Part shown: one piece after another, positions 21,780-34,477 of the stretch
Layout: the number at the start of each line of letters is the position of its first letter
Position numbering within the stretch: position 1 is the first letter of the stretch
From: Chloranthus sessilifolius
Lineage: Eukaryota; Streptophyta; Magnoliopsida; Chloranthales; Chloranthaceae
DNA length: 64,000 bases
Direction of reading: 5' to 3'
NCBI GenBank assembly: GCA_021018995.1
Contig: CM037597.1
Span: forward strand, 6,585,299 to 6,649,298
Notes under the pieces: model-generated
The model's database searches: none
Seen by the model: only the letters and a program-made list of their open reading frames with translations
Told to the model about the DNA's origin: nothing
Position numbers and translations under genes: made by a program

Positions 21780-23116
21780 TGATCGATTTAAAGTGTAACC
21801 CTTGCAAGTGCACAAGATCTATTGCAGTTTGGCAAGAACAGGGGTGTCGAACCCACAGGGAAATCCAAAATTTTAATTAATTCTATCAGGGATCTGAAAA
21901 CATCCCCAAGGAAGTACCAAGAGGCAAATTCACTTTACCAAAATTTTATCACTTTTTCTAAATGTAAGAAAAATTAAATTATCCTAAACAACTAGTTACC
22001 GATGAATCTAAGAACAATCTTTAAAGAAAATCAAGGAATATGCTACCCCAGATTTGTACCCCCTTTTATTCAAAGTATCATTCAACCATCTTCATTCACA
22101 AAATTGATTTGGTATAAAGTATGACCATCAATCCGGCATACCCTATCTAAAAACAATGACTCAGCCTAACATTGCAGTATGAGTCATGTAAAAAGCATAG
22201 CGTATCTCGTGATGTGTAGATCAAAACAATAAAAACATTAGACTATGGTATTAATCATAAATATGGGTACTTATCTGGAGATCGCATCTTTCCTGATCTA
22301 CTGATTTAGCCGCTCATCTTTGGTGTATGATCTCCTTGTTCATTCAAAGTCATTCCTCTTTTCATTTCTCCCAAAGATCTTTGTTTACAATGCCTTTTCC
22401 TAAATACAATCTATGCTTTCATGAACGTAAAGGAAAAACAATGTAAATCCTAGGTACAATCTACCCAGATGGAACCCTAAAAGAAGGAGAAAGAAGAACT
22501 TTTGAAAAGATGCCAAGAGGAGTCTAAAACCAAAAATAATAAGGATGAATAATAATCTTCTAAAAAAATTATCTCCAAAAACTCTAAAAAAGAAAAGTCA
22601 AAACTAACTCTCTAATTATCTATCTCTAATTCCTCCCTCTTCTCGAAGTGTTTGATCCGCTTTAAATAGAGCCAAAGTTTCCCAGCCGCAGAGGTGTTCC
22701 AACTCGAAAATTTAGGGTCGATTAATCGACCTCCCAGATTTTCGTGAATTCCCGCCGAACTTTACATCAGACACTGCTTCGGTATTTTGGTCATAACTTT
22801 CTGTCCCGAACTCAGATTGAGGCGATTCTTATGCCGTTAGAAAGCTGACGACGAGATCTACAACTTTTATGTTTTAGAAATTTCCTAAATCTAACGTCTT
22901 GAAGGTTCAAATTGAGCTGCAAGTCGTACCAAGTTCTTGATAACCCAAAATTGCAGTGTTTTGACATTATTTTTGGAATTCTTGGGCTGTTTTAGAAACT
23001 TGGACTGTATTTACCTGAAACATTTCAAATCTAGTAAATCTCATCAGATAGCCTTCATCGGACGGCTAAATGTAAGTATTTAGGGGCGAAATATCATCAT
23101 ATTTCACTACTCATCA
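21780..23116 (-). repeat. 3' LTR of Athila-like element
   Basis: 1,337 bp; the copy downstream of pol in coding orientation. It aligns along its length with 34478-35827. The other LTR has an extra 13-bp TCTCTCTAATTCC duplication near 35335 and scattered transitions. Confidence 0.93.
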
Positions 23117-23133
23117 CACCCCCAAACCTACAC
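23117..23133 (-). promoter_or_regulatory. Polypurine tract of Athila-like element
   Basis: On -, GTGTAGGTTTGGGGGTG abuts the 3' LTR, the expected position of the plus-strand primer. Confidence 0.8.
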
Positions 23134-25208
23134 TTTGCTAGTCCTCGAGCAAAGCAAACTAAAGGAAATAAATGCCACTTTCGTAGGGAACACGATTGCA
23201 CTTAGCGTGTGCAACAAGCCTTTAAACCCCTAAGTGATCCCTAGTGGAGGAGTTGTGTCTCCTGAGGGTTTACAGTGAAGTTACCCACAAACTTCAATAC
23301 ATTTTTGAAACCATCGATAAAATTGAGTTTTCAAAATATAATTTTGATAACATATATACCATTCAAAACTCAAAATCATTAATCAATTTAACATGCGAAT
23401 CCTCAATTTTAACTAACAATGTTATACTAATCATACTAGCATCTATTCAAATTAGTCTAATGCTTAAATCGTTAGATAACTCATCCATTCATGCTTACTC
23501 GTGAAGTGTGTGCATACCCAAACCAAAATTCATTCATCTCAGAACTAGTTCAAACGGGAAACCGTCGGACCTGTTGTTTAGACTCAATCCTCACTTTAGG
23601 TATACTCTTGAAATAAAATCACTCCGATGATAGGTAAGTTTTCGTACACATGTGAGAGATCAATACAAAGCAAATAAAAAGGTCTCACATGATAAATGAA
23701 ACACGATGCAATCAATGAACAAAAATAAATCTCATAAGAAGATACTTGTATATCCTAAGCATATCATATCAAGTGTCATAAATATCACATATTCACTCTC
23801 CACAAGGCAGTTACCAATGCAAGATCAGATCATGAAGGTCTTTTTATAGGGTTGTAATGGGGCTCAGGAAAGGGTAAGAAAGAAAGGGAAGTTGGGATTC
23901 AAAATTTCAGAGAAATTGGAAAAGAAACAACTTTTTTTTTTTTTTGATTTTTTCTATTTCTCTTCTTTTCTTTTCTAATGTCTCACTCTTTTTCTTAATT
24001 TTCTTTTTCTCTTCCTTTTTCTTGAAGCACCTCATATTTTTCATTATTTTTCACAATTTTTTTTTTTCTTTTTCTCCCCTCTTTTTCTTTTATATTTTTG
24101 CCATACACTCTCAGTAAACACCACAACTCAGTAACTCTCCACTTACTCTCTTTTCGTTCACTCTCATCCATCGTTCCTAATTTCTCAGAAATAAGAAGGG
24201 TAAAGCTGAATTTTCAGAAATGGTGAAGGGTTAAAGGTTAATATGGCTTATCAAAAAATGTATAAAGGTAAATTTTTCAATAGGCTCAAAGGGGTACTAG
24301 AATGATAAATTTATGAGGTGGGATATTTTAAGTACAAACGAGCCAAAGATGGCCTTCAATCATGTCCTTAAAAGATGGTAACCTTGTCTATTTGTCTTGA
24401 GTAGATATACAGTACGTTCTAACACAATAATATGAATTTGATATCATGCAAAGTCACAAGCTAAAATAAAATATATGAGATTGTGCAAAATAATTTATAT
24501 TCAAAGAAAACTCTGAGTTTATGTATTCACTCATCAATGACGGGAAATTAGCTCTAAAGCTTACCGGATTTAGTCTCCACTAAGAACCTAAGATTCAACG
24601 TTCAAAATAGTTCATCGATTTCTAAGTCTTAGTTTGGTATAAGTGCAAAAATTCTAAGCATGAATTTCAGAGTCATCCACAAATTATCACATTAAGCTTC
24701 ATCATCCTAGATACAAGTAATCAAAATCTGACATTGATATTATCAAAATTAAATTCACATGCATCATCAACTAAAGTTTGAAAACAATCGTAAAGTAATT
24801 CATGTATGATGGTTCAAAATTGTTTTTTTTTTTTTTAAATATATATATTTTTTCATATAAATAAAAAATAAGAAAGTGACGCAAGATAGAGAATCATACC
24901 CCAAAACCTAAAAATGACAATGTCCTCATTGATTGAAATAAGTAGCGCACCCCCAAACCTGTTGAAAAGCACCTCAACACAAAGATCAGGTGCAGAGAGT
25001 ATGTGCATCAAATTAGAACATGACCAAAAATAGATTGAAGGTAATGTGGCTACACTAATTTGGAAATTAAAAATAGCCTAAACTAAACTAAAAACTAATA
25101 TTCTAAAACTAACAAAAATGAAAATGAAAATGAAAATAAATAAAACACACTGGGTTGCCTCCCAGGAAGCGCTGAGTTTAAGTGTCGACAGCTCGACCTC
25201 TTCATTGA
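23134..25208 (-). other. Non-coding region between integrase and 3' LTR
   Basis: About 2.1 kb with no recognisable env-like or other frame on -. It includes a T/C-rich tract on + (23930-24110), and near 25150 the phrase GGGTTGCCTCCCAGGAAGCG, which I recall as common in plant Gypsy elements after integrase. Many Athila-group elements have a long region here, sometimes env-like; none is visible. Confidence 0.6.
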
Positions 25209-28200
25209 TCAAGAATCTGGGTCACTAAGGTGCATTGCCTCAATTCTCATCTGGGTCATGGGCTCAAACACCGGTTTAAGGCATTGCCCATTCACTTTAA
25301 AAACTCGATTGTCCGTGAGACTGCGGATCTCGATCGCACCATGCACACTAATAGAAACAACCTGAAACGGGCCTTCCCAACTAGATTTCAGTTTTCCCGG
25401 GTGAAGCTTTAGTCTGGAGTTGAATAGCCAAACCTTTTGTCCAATGTGGAACTCTTTCCGAGAAATGGACTCATCATGCAGCTTTTTGTATCTTTCTTTG
25501 TACATTTTTGAATTTTCATACGCATCGTAGCGTAGTTCATCCAGTTCATTCAACTGTAACCGTCGATTTGATCCTGCGGCTTGTATGTCGAAATTGAATC
25601 TTTTGATGGCCCAAAATGCCTTATGCTCTAATTCAACAGGAAGATGACATGCTTTCCCGTAGACAATTCTGAATGGAGACATTCCAATTGGTGTCTTGAA
25701 GGCGGTGCGATAGGCCCACAGAGCATCAGAGAGACGGTTGGACCAGTCTCGTTGATCCGATCGGACCGTCTTTTCTAAAATTCGTTTAATCTCTCGGTTA
25801 GACACTTCCACCTGACCACTTGTTTGCGGGTGATACGGCGTTGCAACCTTATGGGTGACGCCGTATTTCTTCATTAAGTTGCAAAATGGCGGTTGCAGAA
25901 GTGCGAACCGCCATCACTAATGATCGCTCGTGGAAACCCGAATCTATTAAAGACATTTTCCTTCAAAAATTTGATCACCACTTTGTGGTCATTTGAACGG
26001 GTTGTCACGGCTTCAATCCATTTGGAAACGTAGTCAACAGCTACGAGAATGTATGAATACCCAAAAGATGGGGGAAAAGGACCCATGAAGTCAATTCCCC
26101 AAACATAAAAAATTTCAACAATCAAAATCGGGTTAAGGGGCATCATATTTCGTTTTGAAATATTTCCAAGCTGCTGACATCGTTGGCATTCTTTGTAAAA
26201 TTGAGCAGCGTCACGAAAGATGGATGGCCAGTAGAATCCGCTTTGAAAAATTTTCTGTGCAGTCTTCTGTCCTCCAAAATGGCCTCCACAGGCTCCAGCA
26301 TGGCAGAAATCGAGGACGCTTAGTTGTTCTTCTGCTGGTACACATCTCCTGATGATTTGATCTGAACAGATCTAAACAAATGTGGTTCATCCCAAAAATA
26401 GTATTTGATCTGAGAGAAAAAGAGGTTCTTATCATTCTTTCCCCATTCAGTAGGGATTTTGCCAGTGACCAAATAATTCACGATATTGGCAAACCAAGGA
26501 ACATTCGTAGTGGTTGCATCAATTGTCATTAATTTCTCATCCGGAAAAGTGTCCCGGATGGGTTCAGGTGTAACCGATTCTTCAAGCAAAATGCGAGACA
26601 AGTGATTAGCCACAACATTTTCGACTCCTTTTTTATCCTTGATTTCGAAATTAAACTCTTGAAGTAGCAGAATCCAGCGGATCAATCTTGGTTTGGCATC
26701 CTTCTTTGCTAACAAATATTTCAAAGCAGAGTGGTTTGAAAAGACCACTATTCTTGATCCAAGCAAATAAGAACAAAATTTATCCAGAGTATACACTACA
26801 ACTAATAGTTCTTTCTCAGTGGTGGTGTAGTTAAGCTGTGCATCTATCAATGTCTTACTAGCATAATAAATTACGTGAGGTAATTTGTTAACCCTTTGCC
26901 CCAAAACAGCTCCGATAGCATAATCAGATGCATCACACATGAGTTCGAATGGGAGAGAATAATCCGGTGGTTGGATTATTGGTGCATTTGATAAGAGGTC
27001 ACGTAGCTTCAGAAATGATTTCATGCAATGGTCATCAAATTCAAAAGGTACATCTTTACCAAGCAAGGTACACAAAGGTTTAGCCACCTTGCTGAAATCC
27101 TTAATGAATCGCCTATAAAATCCAGCATGCCCCAAAAATGATCGAATTTGTCGAACACTCTTTGGTGGGGGCAAATTGGCACGTAGGTCGACTTTGGCCT
27201 TATCCACTTCAATTCCTTTCTTGGAAACAATATGTCCCAGCACAATTCCTTGTTGAACCATGAAATGGCTCTTCTCCCAGCTAAGAACAAGTTTAGAATC
27301 CACACAACATTGTAAAACTTGTGCGAGGTGATTCAAACAAGAACCAAACGTTTTCCCAAAAATCGAGAAGTCGTCCATGAACACCTCGATGAACTTGTCA
27401 ATCATATCCGAAAATATGGCCAACATACATCGTTGAAAAGTAACAGGTGCATTACATAAGCCGAACAACATCCTTCGATATGCAAACGTACCGTAAGGAC
27501 ATGTGAATGTCGTTTTCTCTTGATCAGGTGGAAAAACGGGCACCTGATTGTATCCCGAATAACCATCAAGAAAGCAATAAAACTCTTGCCCTGCTAACTT
27601 CTCGAGGATTTGATCGATGAACGGAAGGGGAAAATGATCCTTTCTGGTAGCTGTGTTCAATTTTCTATAATCAATGCAGACGCGCCACCCAGTAGTTTCA
27701 CCTGTAGGCAACAATTCTCCTTCTGCAGTTTCTTTCACAGTGATTCCGGACTTTTTCGAAACGATTTGGACTGGACTAACCCATTCACTATCAGAGATCG
27801 GATAGATGATTCCAGCATCGAGTAATTTAATGATTTCCTTTAAAACGACTTCTTGCATGTTCAGATTAAGTCGCCTCTGCGGTTCTCACGATGGTTTACT
27901 CTCATCTTCCAAATGTATTTTGTGCAGACAGACTGATGGGTCAATCCCTTTTAAATCAGCTAGGGTCCATCCGATAGCCTGCTTGTGATCTTGAAGCACT
28001 TTCAAGAGGTCATGCTCTTGTTCTTCTGACAACGTGGATGAAATAATCACCGGAAACGTTTCTCGTGGCCCCAGAAAAGCGTATTTGAGCGATTCAGGCA
28101 ACTGTTTCAATTCCATAGTTGTTGGCTCCTCAATTGATGAAGTCGATTCAGCTTTTACCTCAATGGGTAACGGTTCTATCTTAGTCACAACTTCACATAA

Positions 28201-29161
28201 GATATCATCTGGACATGATAAACTCAGCCTCGTCTCTTCTGACTGCTTCCCTTCAGATCCTTTTTCTTCATAGATGGCCAACAAAGCGGTTTCAAATTCT
28301 TCTTTAGTAAGCATTGATGGTAATGCTTCATCCACCACGTCGTCCATCTGATCGATGTAAAAACATTCGACCTCATCTTCATTAGGGAAATGGTTCATCG
28401 CATGAAATATATTCAATCTGACCTTCATGTTCCCAAAAGAAACGTCCATGACTCCCGTTCGACAATTAATGCAAGCATTGGCAGTGGCAAGAAACGGGCG
28501 TCCAAGGATGATGGGGATTTGAGTAATTGATTTGACTGGTGGTTCCATGTCTAAAACAACAAAGTCCACTGGAAAGACAAACTTGTCTATTCCTACCAAC
28601 ACATCCTCGATAATTCCCCTAGGTCTTCTTTCTGACCTATCGGCCAGTTGGAGTGTGACCGTCGTGGGTTTCAATTCACCCAATCCGAGTTTCTCGTATA
28701 TTGAATATGGGATTAGATTCACACTTGCTCCCAAATCCAATAGCGCTTTACCAATTGGTTGCCCACCAATGACACATGGAACAGTTGGAACTCCAGGGTC
28801 TTTCAGTTTTTGTGGGGTTTCCAATTGTAATATTGAACTGACTTGATTAGTCAAGAAAACTTTCTTGGAAACATGAGTACGCGCCTTTCGCTTACGAGTG
28901 CATAAGTCTTTGAAGAATTTTGCATACTCAGGCACTTGTTTGATTGTTTCAAGCAATGGAAGATTGATCTTTACTTGCTTGAATGTTTCAAAAATTTCTT
29001 CCATTTTTGCTGGTCCCTTTCCCATTCTAGATGGAGGAGTTAGGCATTGAGGGAATGGTGCCCTTGGGACATAAGGTGCAGGTTCCATTTTTGATTCTTG
29101 CTTATGTCCTAGTTGGACAGTTGAGGGAGACTCATCCTCAAGTACTTTTTCTTTTCCCTTC
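25209..29161 (-). pseudogene. Athila-like pol: protease, RT-RNase H, integrase, broken
   Basis: On - from 29161. Retropepsin-like domain with the DLGASVNLIP active-site motif (about 28700-28730) and ILGRPFLATANA downstream. Reverse transcriptase about 26900-27858, with WRVCIDYRKLN, LPFIDQILEKLAG and the FMDDFS catalytic box. RNase H with LMCDASDYAIGAVLGQ and TTEKELLVVVY. Integrase with an H2C2 zinc region ([21 protein letters not shown]), first Asp in GIDFMGPFP, second in ISDGGSHF and Glu in [11 protein letters not shown]. Lesions: a TGA between the protease and RT frames (27886-27888), a frameshift near 26335 at the start of the zinc region, and a frameshift with stop near 25874 between the integrase Asp and Glu. 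Replication from this copy alone is unlikely. Confidence 0.9.
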
Positions 29162-31535
29162 TGTGACGACCCGACTTTTCCAATCCCTCAGGTATAGGAA
29201 AGGCCGGTTCGCCAACCTATCGAATAAACGATAAGCCGGACAAACAGAGCACATATCAGAGTAAAGCGCAATAACTATTCATAGCTAAAAAAATGCGGAA
29301 GCAATTAAAAGTAAAGAACCACCGATGATGGCCGACCATCATCGAAACATGGCTCATAACAAAAATCAACGTCAAGTATAAAACTATGATATCCAACTAA
29401 AATGGGCCCACAAATTCAAGTCTAACTCTCACCACAAATAAGAATTTTAGTAAGTTCTATATTGGGAAAAACTCCTCAGGAGGAACCTCAAGCTCTTCCT
29501 CAGGCACGTAGTGGTGGATCGATCTCACGACACGAATAGCCACGTCGATTCGAACACATGACGTATAGTCGGAGTGAGCTAACCAACAAAGCTCAGTAGA
29601 AGAAAGACATCTACGGCATTTTACTTTAACTAACATGATTTAAAAACAAATATCGGAATATAGCTTGTCAAACATATAAGCAGATAATAAATTGAATTTA
29701 GGTGCAGAAACCATATATAAGATTTATTTCTAGATGTGTGAAAACAGTTTCAAGAACAGATGCAGTGTTTCAGTGTCTTAGTTTCTCTCACTTCTATATG
29801 CAAAGTTCAGTAATTCATGACTTAATCCTCAACTTAAAATACCTCCCGAGTAAACTATATCTCGAGAGCAGGAATATAGCCGATGGGAACCCCTACCTAC
29901 CATCGTCGTTCATGAACCCTTTTTCAGGATGCAACAAGCCCCTGCGTAATGAGGGAAACTTGTGCCAGGAAGTTGTTCAGGAATTTTTTTTGAGGGGTCG
30001 TTCAGGTCAATCATAAAACAAATGCAGATACTAATATAAATCAGATGCAAGTCTCTTATACATAGTTCAGGTTCTTGATTTCAGATTTTCAGAGTTTAAG
30101 CAAATTCAGGTTTCAGGATTCAGGTATATTTAGATTTTCAATCATTCATATCAATTTCAGTTTATAGATGTGATTTCAATGGCATATGCAAGTTCAAAGA
30201 TTTTAATTCAAAATATCCATGCGAATTAAAATAGAATACTGTAAAGATGAGATTCTCCTACCAAAACTCGGAGTTATGTAAAGTCAAGAAAAGTCCTATT
30301 GATGGCCTCTCGCCCTCAATCTACATCATAATATACGTTCATGCATTAAGACTAACTCTAATTACTAATAATATAGACCTATTTAAGTGTTTCCTCAAAA
30401 ACAAGTCCAAAACAGGCAAGTTGCGCCAACCCTAGAATTTGACGTAACATTCTTATATATTTTTGACCATCAAGACGATTGATTCACAAGTCAGTCAAAA
30501 CATGAAAAGATTTGTCAATTAGCTTTCCAACGCAAAAAGAATCCTCGCAATCGGAGTTCGGGATAAAAAGTTATCACTAAAATACTATGACAATGTCGGA
30601 GTTCGGTGATACCTCGCTCCTAGAATTTGACGTAATATTATCATATATTTTTTACTATCAAGACGATTGATTCACAAGTCGGTCAAAACATGAAAGTTGT
30701 ATATTTGTCAATTAGCTTTCCAACTCAAAAAGAATCATCTCAATCGGAGTTCAAGGTAAAAAGTTATCACTAAAATACTATGACAATGTCAGAGTTCGGT
30801 GATACCTCACTCCTAAAATTTGACGTAACCTTATTATATATTTTTGACCATCAAGACGATCGATTCACAAGTTGGTCAAAACATGAAAGTTGTAGCTTTT
30901 TCAATTAGCTTTCCAACGCAAAAATAATTGTCTCAATCGGAGTTCGAGATAAAACGTTATGACTAAAATACTATGATAATATTAGAGTTCGGTGATACCT
31001 CGCTCGAGCGATGAAATGGCGCTTCGGAATGAAACTGACGGGTTTCCTCAACGATTTGCGCCGTGATCGATCCCACGAGTTCATAGAGACAACTCCAACA
31101 AGGGTTCTAGAGAAGGAGGTTTTCTAAAGAGATCTCTTATGGTGATTGAAGAAGAGATAAGACGGAGTTTCACACGGTTGGATAACTATCAAATAACTAC
31201 GGTTCTTCACGGCACTCACGTCTCTTTCTCTCTTAACAAAACCTAATATAATACGGGAATGCAATTCCTTCTTATAATAGGATTGCTCACAAAGTTAAGT
31301 ACACACACACCTCTTATGTATTATACACTTCTAATTTTAAAACTCAAGCCCGGTGTTGAGCGGCCACACCGAGGTCGGTGCACAACTTTCGCATGAGGGT
31401 CCAAATGGGCTTTAAATCAAAATCTGTCCGCACAATCACATCTAGATAAAAATCCAAAATAAATGGTGATGTCAGTTTCCGAGCCGAATACCCATACGGG
31501 GTCAGTCTAACTCGGGTTCAATACGGGTCTTTACA
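29162..31535. mobile_element. Solo-LTR-like insertion A, 2.4 kb, in Athila gag-pol
   Basis: Starts TGTGACGACCCGACTTTTCC and ends CAATACGGGTCTTTACA, so it has TG...CA termini with a short terminal inverted repeat. A perfect 5-bp TSD, CCTTC, lies at 29157-29161 and 31536-31540. It has no coding region and no internal domain, as expected of a solo LTR or non-autonomous LTR element. It contains three ~190-bp tandem units (30433-31000). Segment 29570-29600 has a GAGCTAAC...AGCTCAGTAG motif with counterparts in the insertions at 57255-57300 and 63505-63530. Confidence 0.85.
30433..31000. repeat. Three ~190-bp tandem repeats in insertion A
   Basis: Units start with TAGAATTTGACGTAA (or TAAAATTTGACGTAA) at about 30433, 30621 and 30814. 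Each contains AGACGATTGATTCACAAG (GATCGATTCACAAG in the third), AGCTTTCCAAC and GGAGTTC...AAAAGTTATCAC (GTTATGAC in the third). Confidence 0.85.
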
Positions 31536-31540
31536 CCTTC

Positions 31541-33279
31541 TCTCTTCTTTGTTCTTTCTCGTTCTCTTTTCTCTTCTCTTTCTCTGTTCTTTTCTCTGAT
31601 TTATTTGCTTTCTCTTTTGCTGCTTCTCTTGCTTCTTCTTTTTCCTCATCAGATTCTACAGGCATTTTCACGCAATTATCAACTTCTCTTTCACTTCTCA
31701 GCACCGTAACAGCTTTCAATTGTTGACTATTCGATGGTCCTGCTTCAGGTGGTGCTTGACCTCGATGATTGTTGACGGGTTGGCTAGGGAGCCTACCTTC
31801 CTCTCGTTGACTCAGTTGATTTGTCAGTTGGCTGAATTGATCCATCATCATCTGTTGGAAAGCTTGCATGCTTCGCATCACCTTTTCCTCCAAATCAGAA
31901 TCTCTAGAAACAGTAGACTGAGGTTGATTAAAATTCTGATTAAAATTTTGATTTCTTCGGTAATCGAAATTCGGATGGTAATAAGGAGGGTTCTGCTGAA
32001 AATTAGAATTCTGCTGGGGAGTGGAATTCTGTTGTGGGCGGAAATTTTGTTGTCCACCCATTGTGTTGGCTCTGTACTGCTGGTTTACCTGACCAGTTTG
32101 GTTCGAACCACCCCATCCTAAGTTGGGGTGATTTTTCCATTCCGGGTTATAGGTATTGGAGTATAGGTTTCTACCCTGTCGTTGATAAGATTGAGTCAGA
32201 TTTACCTACTCTTGAGGAGTAGGTTCATCAGGAAATAATGACAAGGTAGTGGGGCACTCATTAGCCATGTGACCTGGGTGGTCACAAATTGAACACACAG
32301 TGGGGGTGACAGGAACTTTAGCTTGCTTGGTCGCAGCTAACAACATATTCATTTGCTTAGACAATATATCAACCTTAGTTGATAGATCAGAGGTATTATT
32401 CTTGACATTATACAGTCCATCTCTTGTCAACACATGAGATTTGGATGCCAAATCCATGTTAGTTCGCCCCAGTGTTTCACTTTGTATCGAAGTTTGGTAT
32501 AACTTCTCAAACAATGCCCACAACTCATCAGCTTCTTTTGTCGCACAAGATCCACCACACGATGCATCAACCATGCGTCTCTCTTCAGGAATCAATCCAT
32601 TATAAAAACTTTGGACCTGTTGCCACCTTGGAACTTGATGATTTGGACAACTCTTAATCAATTCCTTAAAACGTTCCCAACATTCATGGAATGTTTCAGT
32701 AGGTTGTTGGGAAAAGAATTGAATCTTTTGGCGCAACTCAATGGCTTTGGTCATGGGAAAATATTTTTTAAGAAACTGACGGTGTAGCTCCGCCCAACTC
32801 TGAATAGATTGCGGTTCTAAGGAATAAAATCACGTTTTTGCTTTGTCCCTTAAAGAGAAAGGAAAGAGTCGGAGTTTAGCTATCTCGTCAGTGACATTGT
32901 GGACTCTGAACATTTTGCATACCCCCGTGAATTCATTAAGATGAACGTGCGGATTTTCATTTGCTAACCCATAGAAAATTGGTAACATTTGAATCATCGC
33001 GGATTTGAATTCATAGTGGTTCCCTGGAATGGGATCATGCATTATGCATTCCTGATCTTCGTAAAAACCAGGATCATTATAATATTCAAGTGTTCTAGGG
33101 CCCTCATTATTTCCATTATTTCCATTCTGATTGTTCCCATTCATTTCTTGCCTCTGATCATCCATGGTTTCAGTATGATGGCACTGATTCCTTTGACTTC
33201 TACGATTCTCTCTACAAGATCGTTCGATCTCAAGGTTAAATGGTAGCAGATGTGGGTGATGAGAACGAGTAAAGCTCAT
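31541..33279 (-). pseudogene. Athila-like gag, broken
   Basis: On - from ATG 33279. The N-terminal third contains FKSAMIQMLPIFYGLANENPH and LRLFPFSLRDKAK, which resemble Athila capsid. The middle part (to 32206) carries WQQVQSFYNGL and a CCHC knuckle (CSICDHPGHMANEC, about 32250-32290). The C-terminal part (32061 down) is Gln/Asn-rich (QQNSNFQQNPPYY), then Glu/Lys-rich. The frame is broken between 32754 and 32830 and again near 32206-32061. The solo-LTR-like insertion interrupts the junction to protease at 31536-31540. Confidence 0.85.
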
Positions 33280-34453
33280 ACATCACGCTCACAAACAGGG
33301 ATTGAAGAATCCAGAATAAATCCACAAAATAGGCTCAATCGATTGCAGCAGAGACCTCAATCGATTGACAGAAGCACACTTAAATTTTCACATAAATGAC
33401 TTTATCAGTCAATCGATTGAAAACCTGTTCTCAATCAATTGAGATTCAAAGGTCAAAACAAGTTAACACAGAAATTTCAGCCGAAAAGGCAAGCAAAGAA
33501 TATTTTGTCAATCGATTGACAGAGGAATGTCAATCGATTGAAAGAAAAGCAAAGATCACAACAGAGAATATTTCAGTCTCAATCGATTGAACCTGAAGCT
33601 TCAATCGATTGAGTTTTAATATGAACAGTGGCCAAAATAAGAAGAAAAGAAAAGCAAAACAAGATCAATTAATTTTTAAAATTAAAATAAATTTGTTTTT
33701 TTTTTTTTTTTTTTAAATTAAATTTTTTTTTTTAATTAAATTAAATTAAATTTCGAAATTTTTTTTTTTTTTTTTTTTTAAATTCGAATTTCAAAAATTA
33801 AAATTAAAATTTCAAAATTAAAATTAGAAATTAAAATTTTAAATCTAATGGCAATCCTAAGAATCTTATATAAAAGAGAGAAATAAGGGAAAAAATAAAA
33901 GATTCCTAAATTTCCTAAGGAAGGTATCCTAAATTTATAAACTTCCTAAAAAAAAAATTAATAACTAATTTTAGAAAATCCTAGAATATCTAAAAGGGGA
34001 AAATAAGGAAAAAGAATCCTACTAAAAAAAGAAGTCCTAAAAACCTAAACTTCCTAAAAGAGTCCTACAAAAACTTACCTAAGAGAGAAAAATAAGGGAA
34101 AGAAAATTTTGCAAATCAAAAATCTAAATATTAGTTTTTTTAAAAATTTTTTTTTTTTTAAAATTAAATTAAATTAAATTTCGAATTTTATTTATTTATT
34201 TTTTATTTATTGATTATTTTTTTATTTTTTGGTGTTAATCGATTAACAAGTTTGTGTCAATCGATTGACACAGAAGTGCTAAAAAAAACACAAGACACAG
34301 TCAATCGATTGACAAGAAAGTCTCAATCGATTGACTGCCAAGTAGTTTCTCTACCACAGAATAGAGTCGATCGATTGAGGAAGAATTCTCAATCGATTGA
34401 CTGCTAAAAACACAAAAATTTTCTAATCCGAGTTAATCAAAATTTCGCTGATT
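33280..34453 (-). repeat. Athila leader with seven pairs of 22-bp-spaced palindromes
   Basis: Non-coding leader between primer-binding site and gag. TCAATCGATTGA or a near variant starts at 33335/33357, 33409/33431, 33508/33530, 33579/33601, 34235/34257, 34301/34323 and 34367/34389. Within every pair the offset is exactly 22 bp; pairs recur every 66-99 bp. Between the two groups lies an A/T homopolymer-rich stretch (33660-34230). Confidence 0.92.
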
Positions 34454-34471
34454 TCCCCGGCAGCGGCGCCA
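34454..34471 (-). promoter_or_regulatory. Primer-binding site (tRNA-Asp type)
   Basis: On -, TGGCGCCGCTGCCGGGGA, six bases inside the 5' LTR. It matches the complement of the 3' end of plant tRNA-Asp except for one base, from memory of that tRNA. Confidence 0.8.
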
Positions 34472-34477
34472 AAAACT

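Noticed and set aside
23244..23504. Possible env-like or other gene on + between Athila integrase and LTR
   Set aside because: Wrong strand for the element, no signal peptide or recognised domain, A/T-rich composition.
34454..34471. tRNA-Asp gene
   Set aside because: Only the 18-base complement of the tRNA 3' end is present, directly next to an LTR; it is a primer-binding site. No tRNA cloverleaf was seen anywhere in the window.
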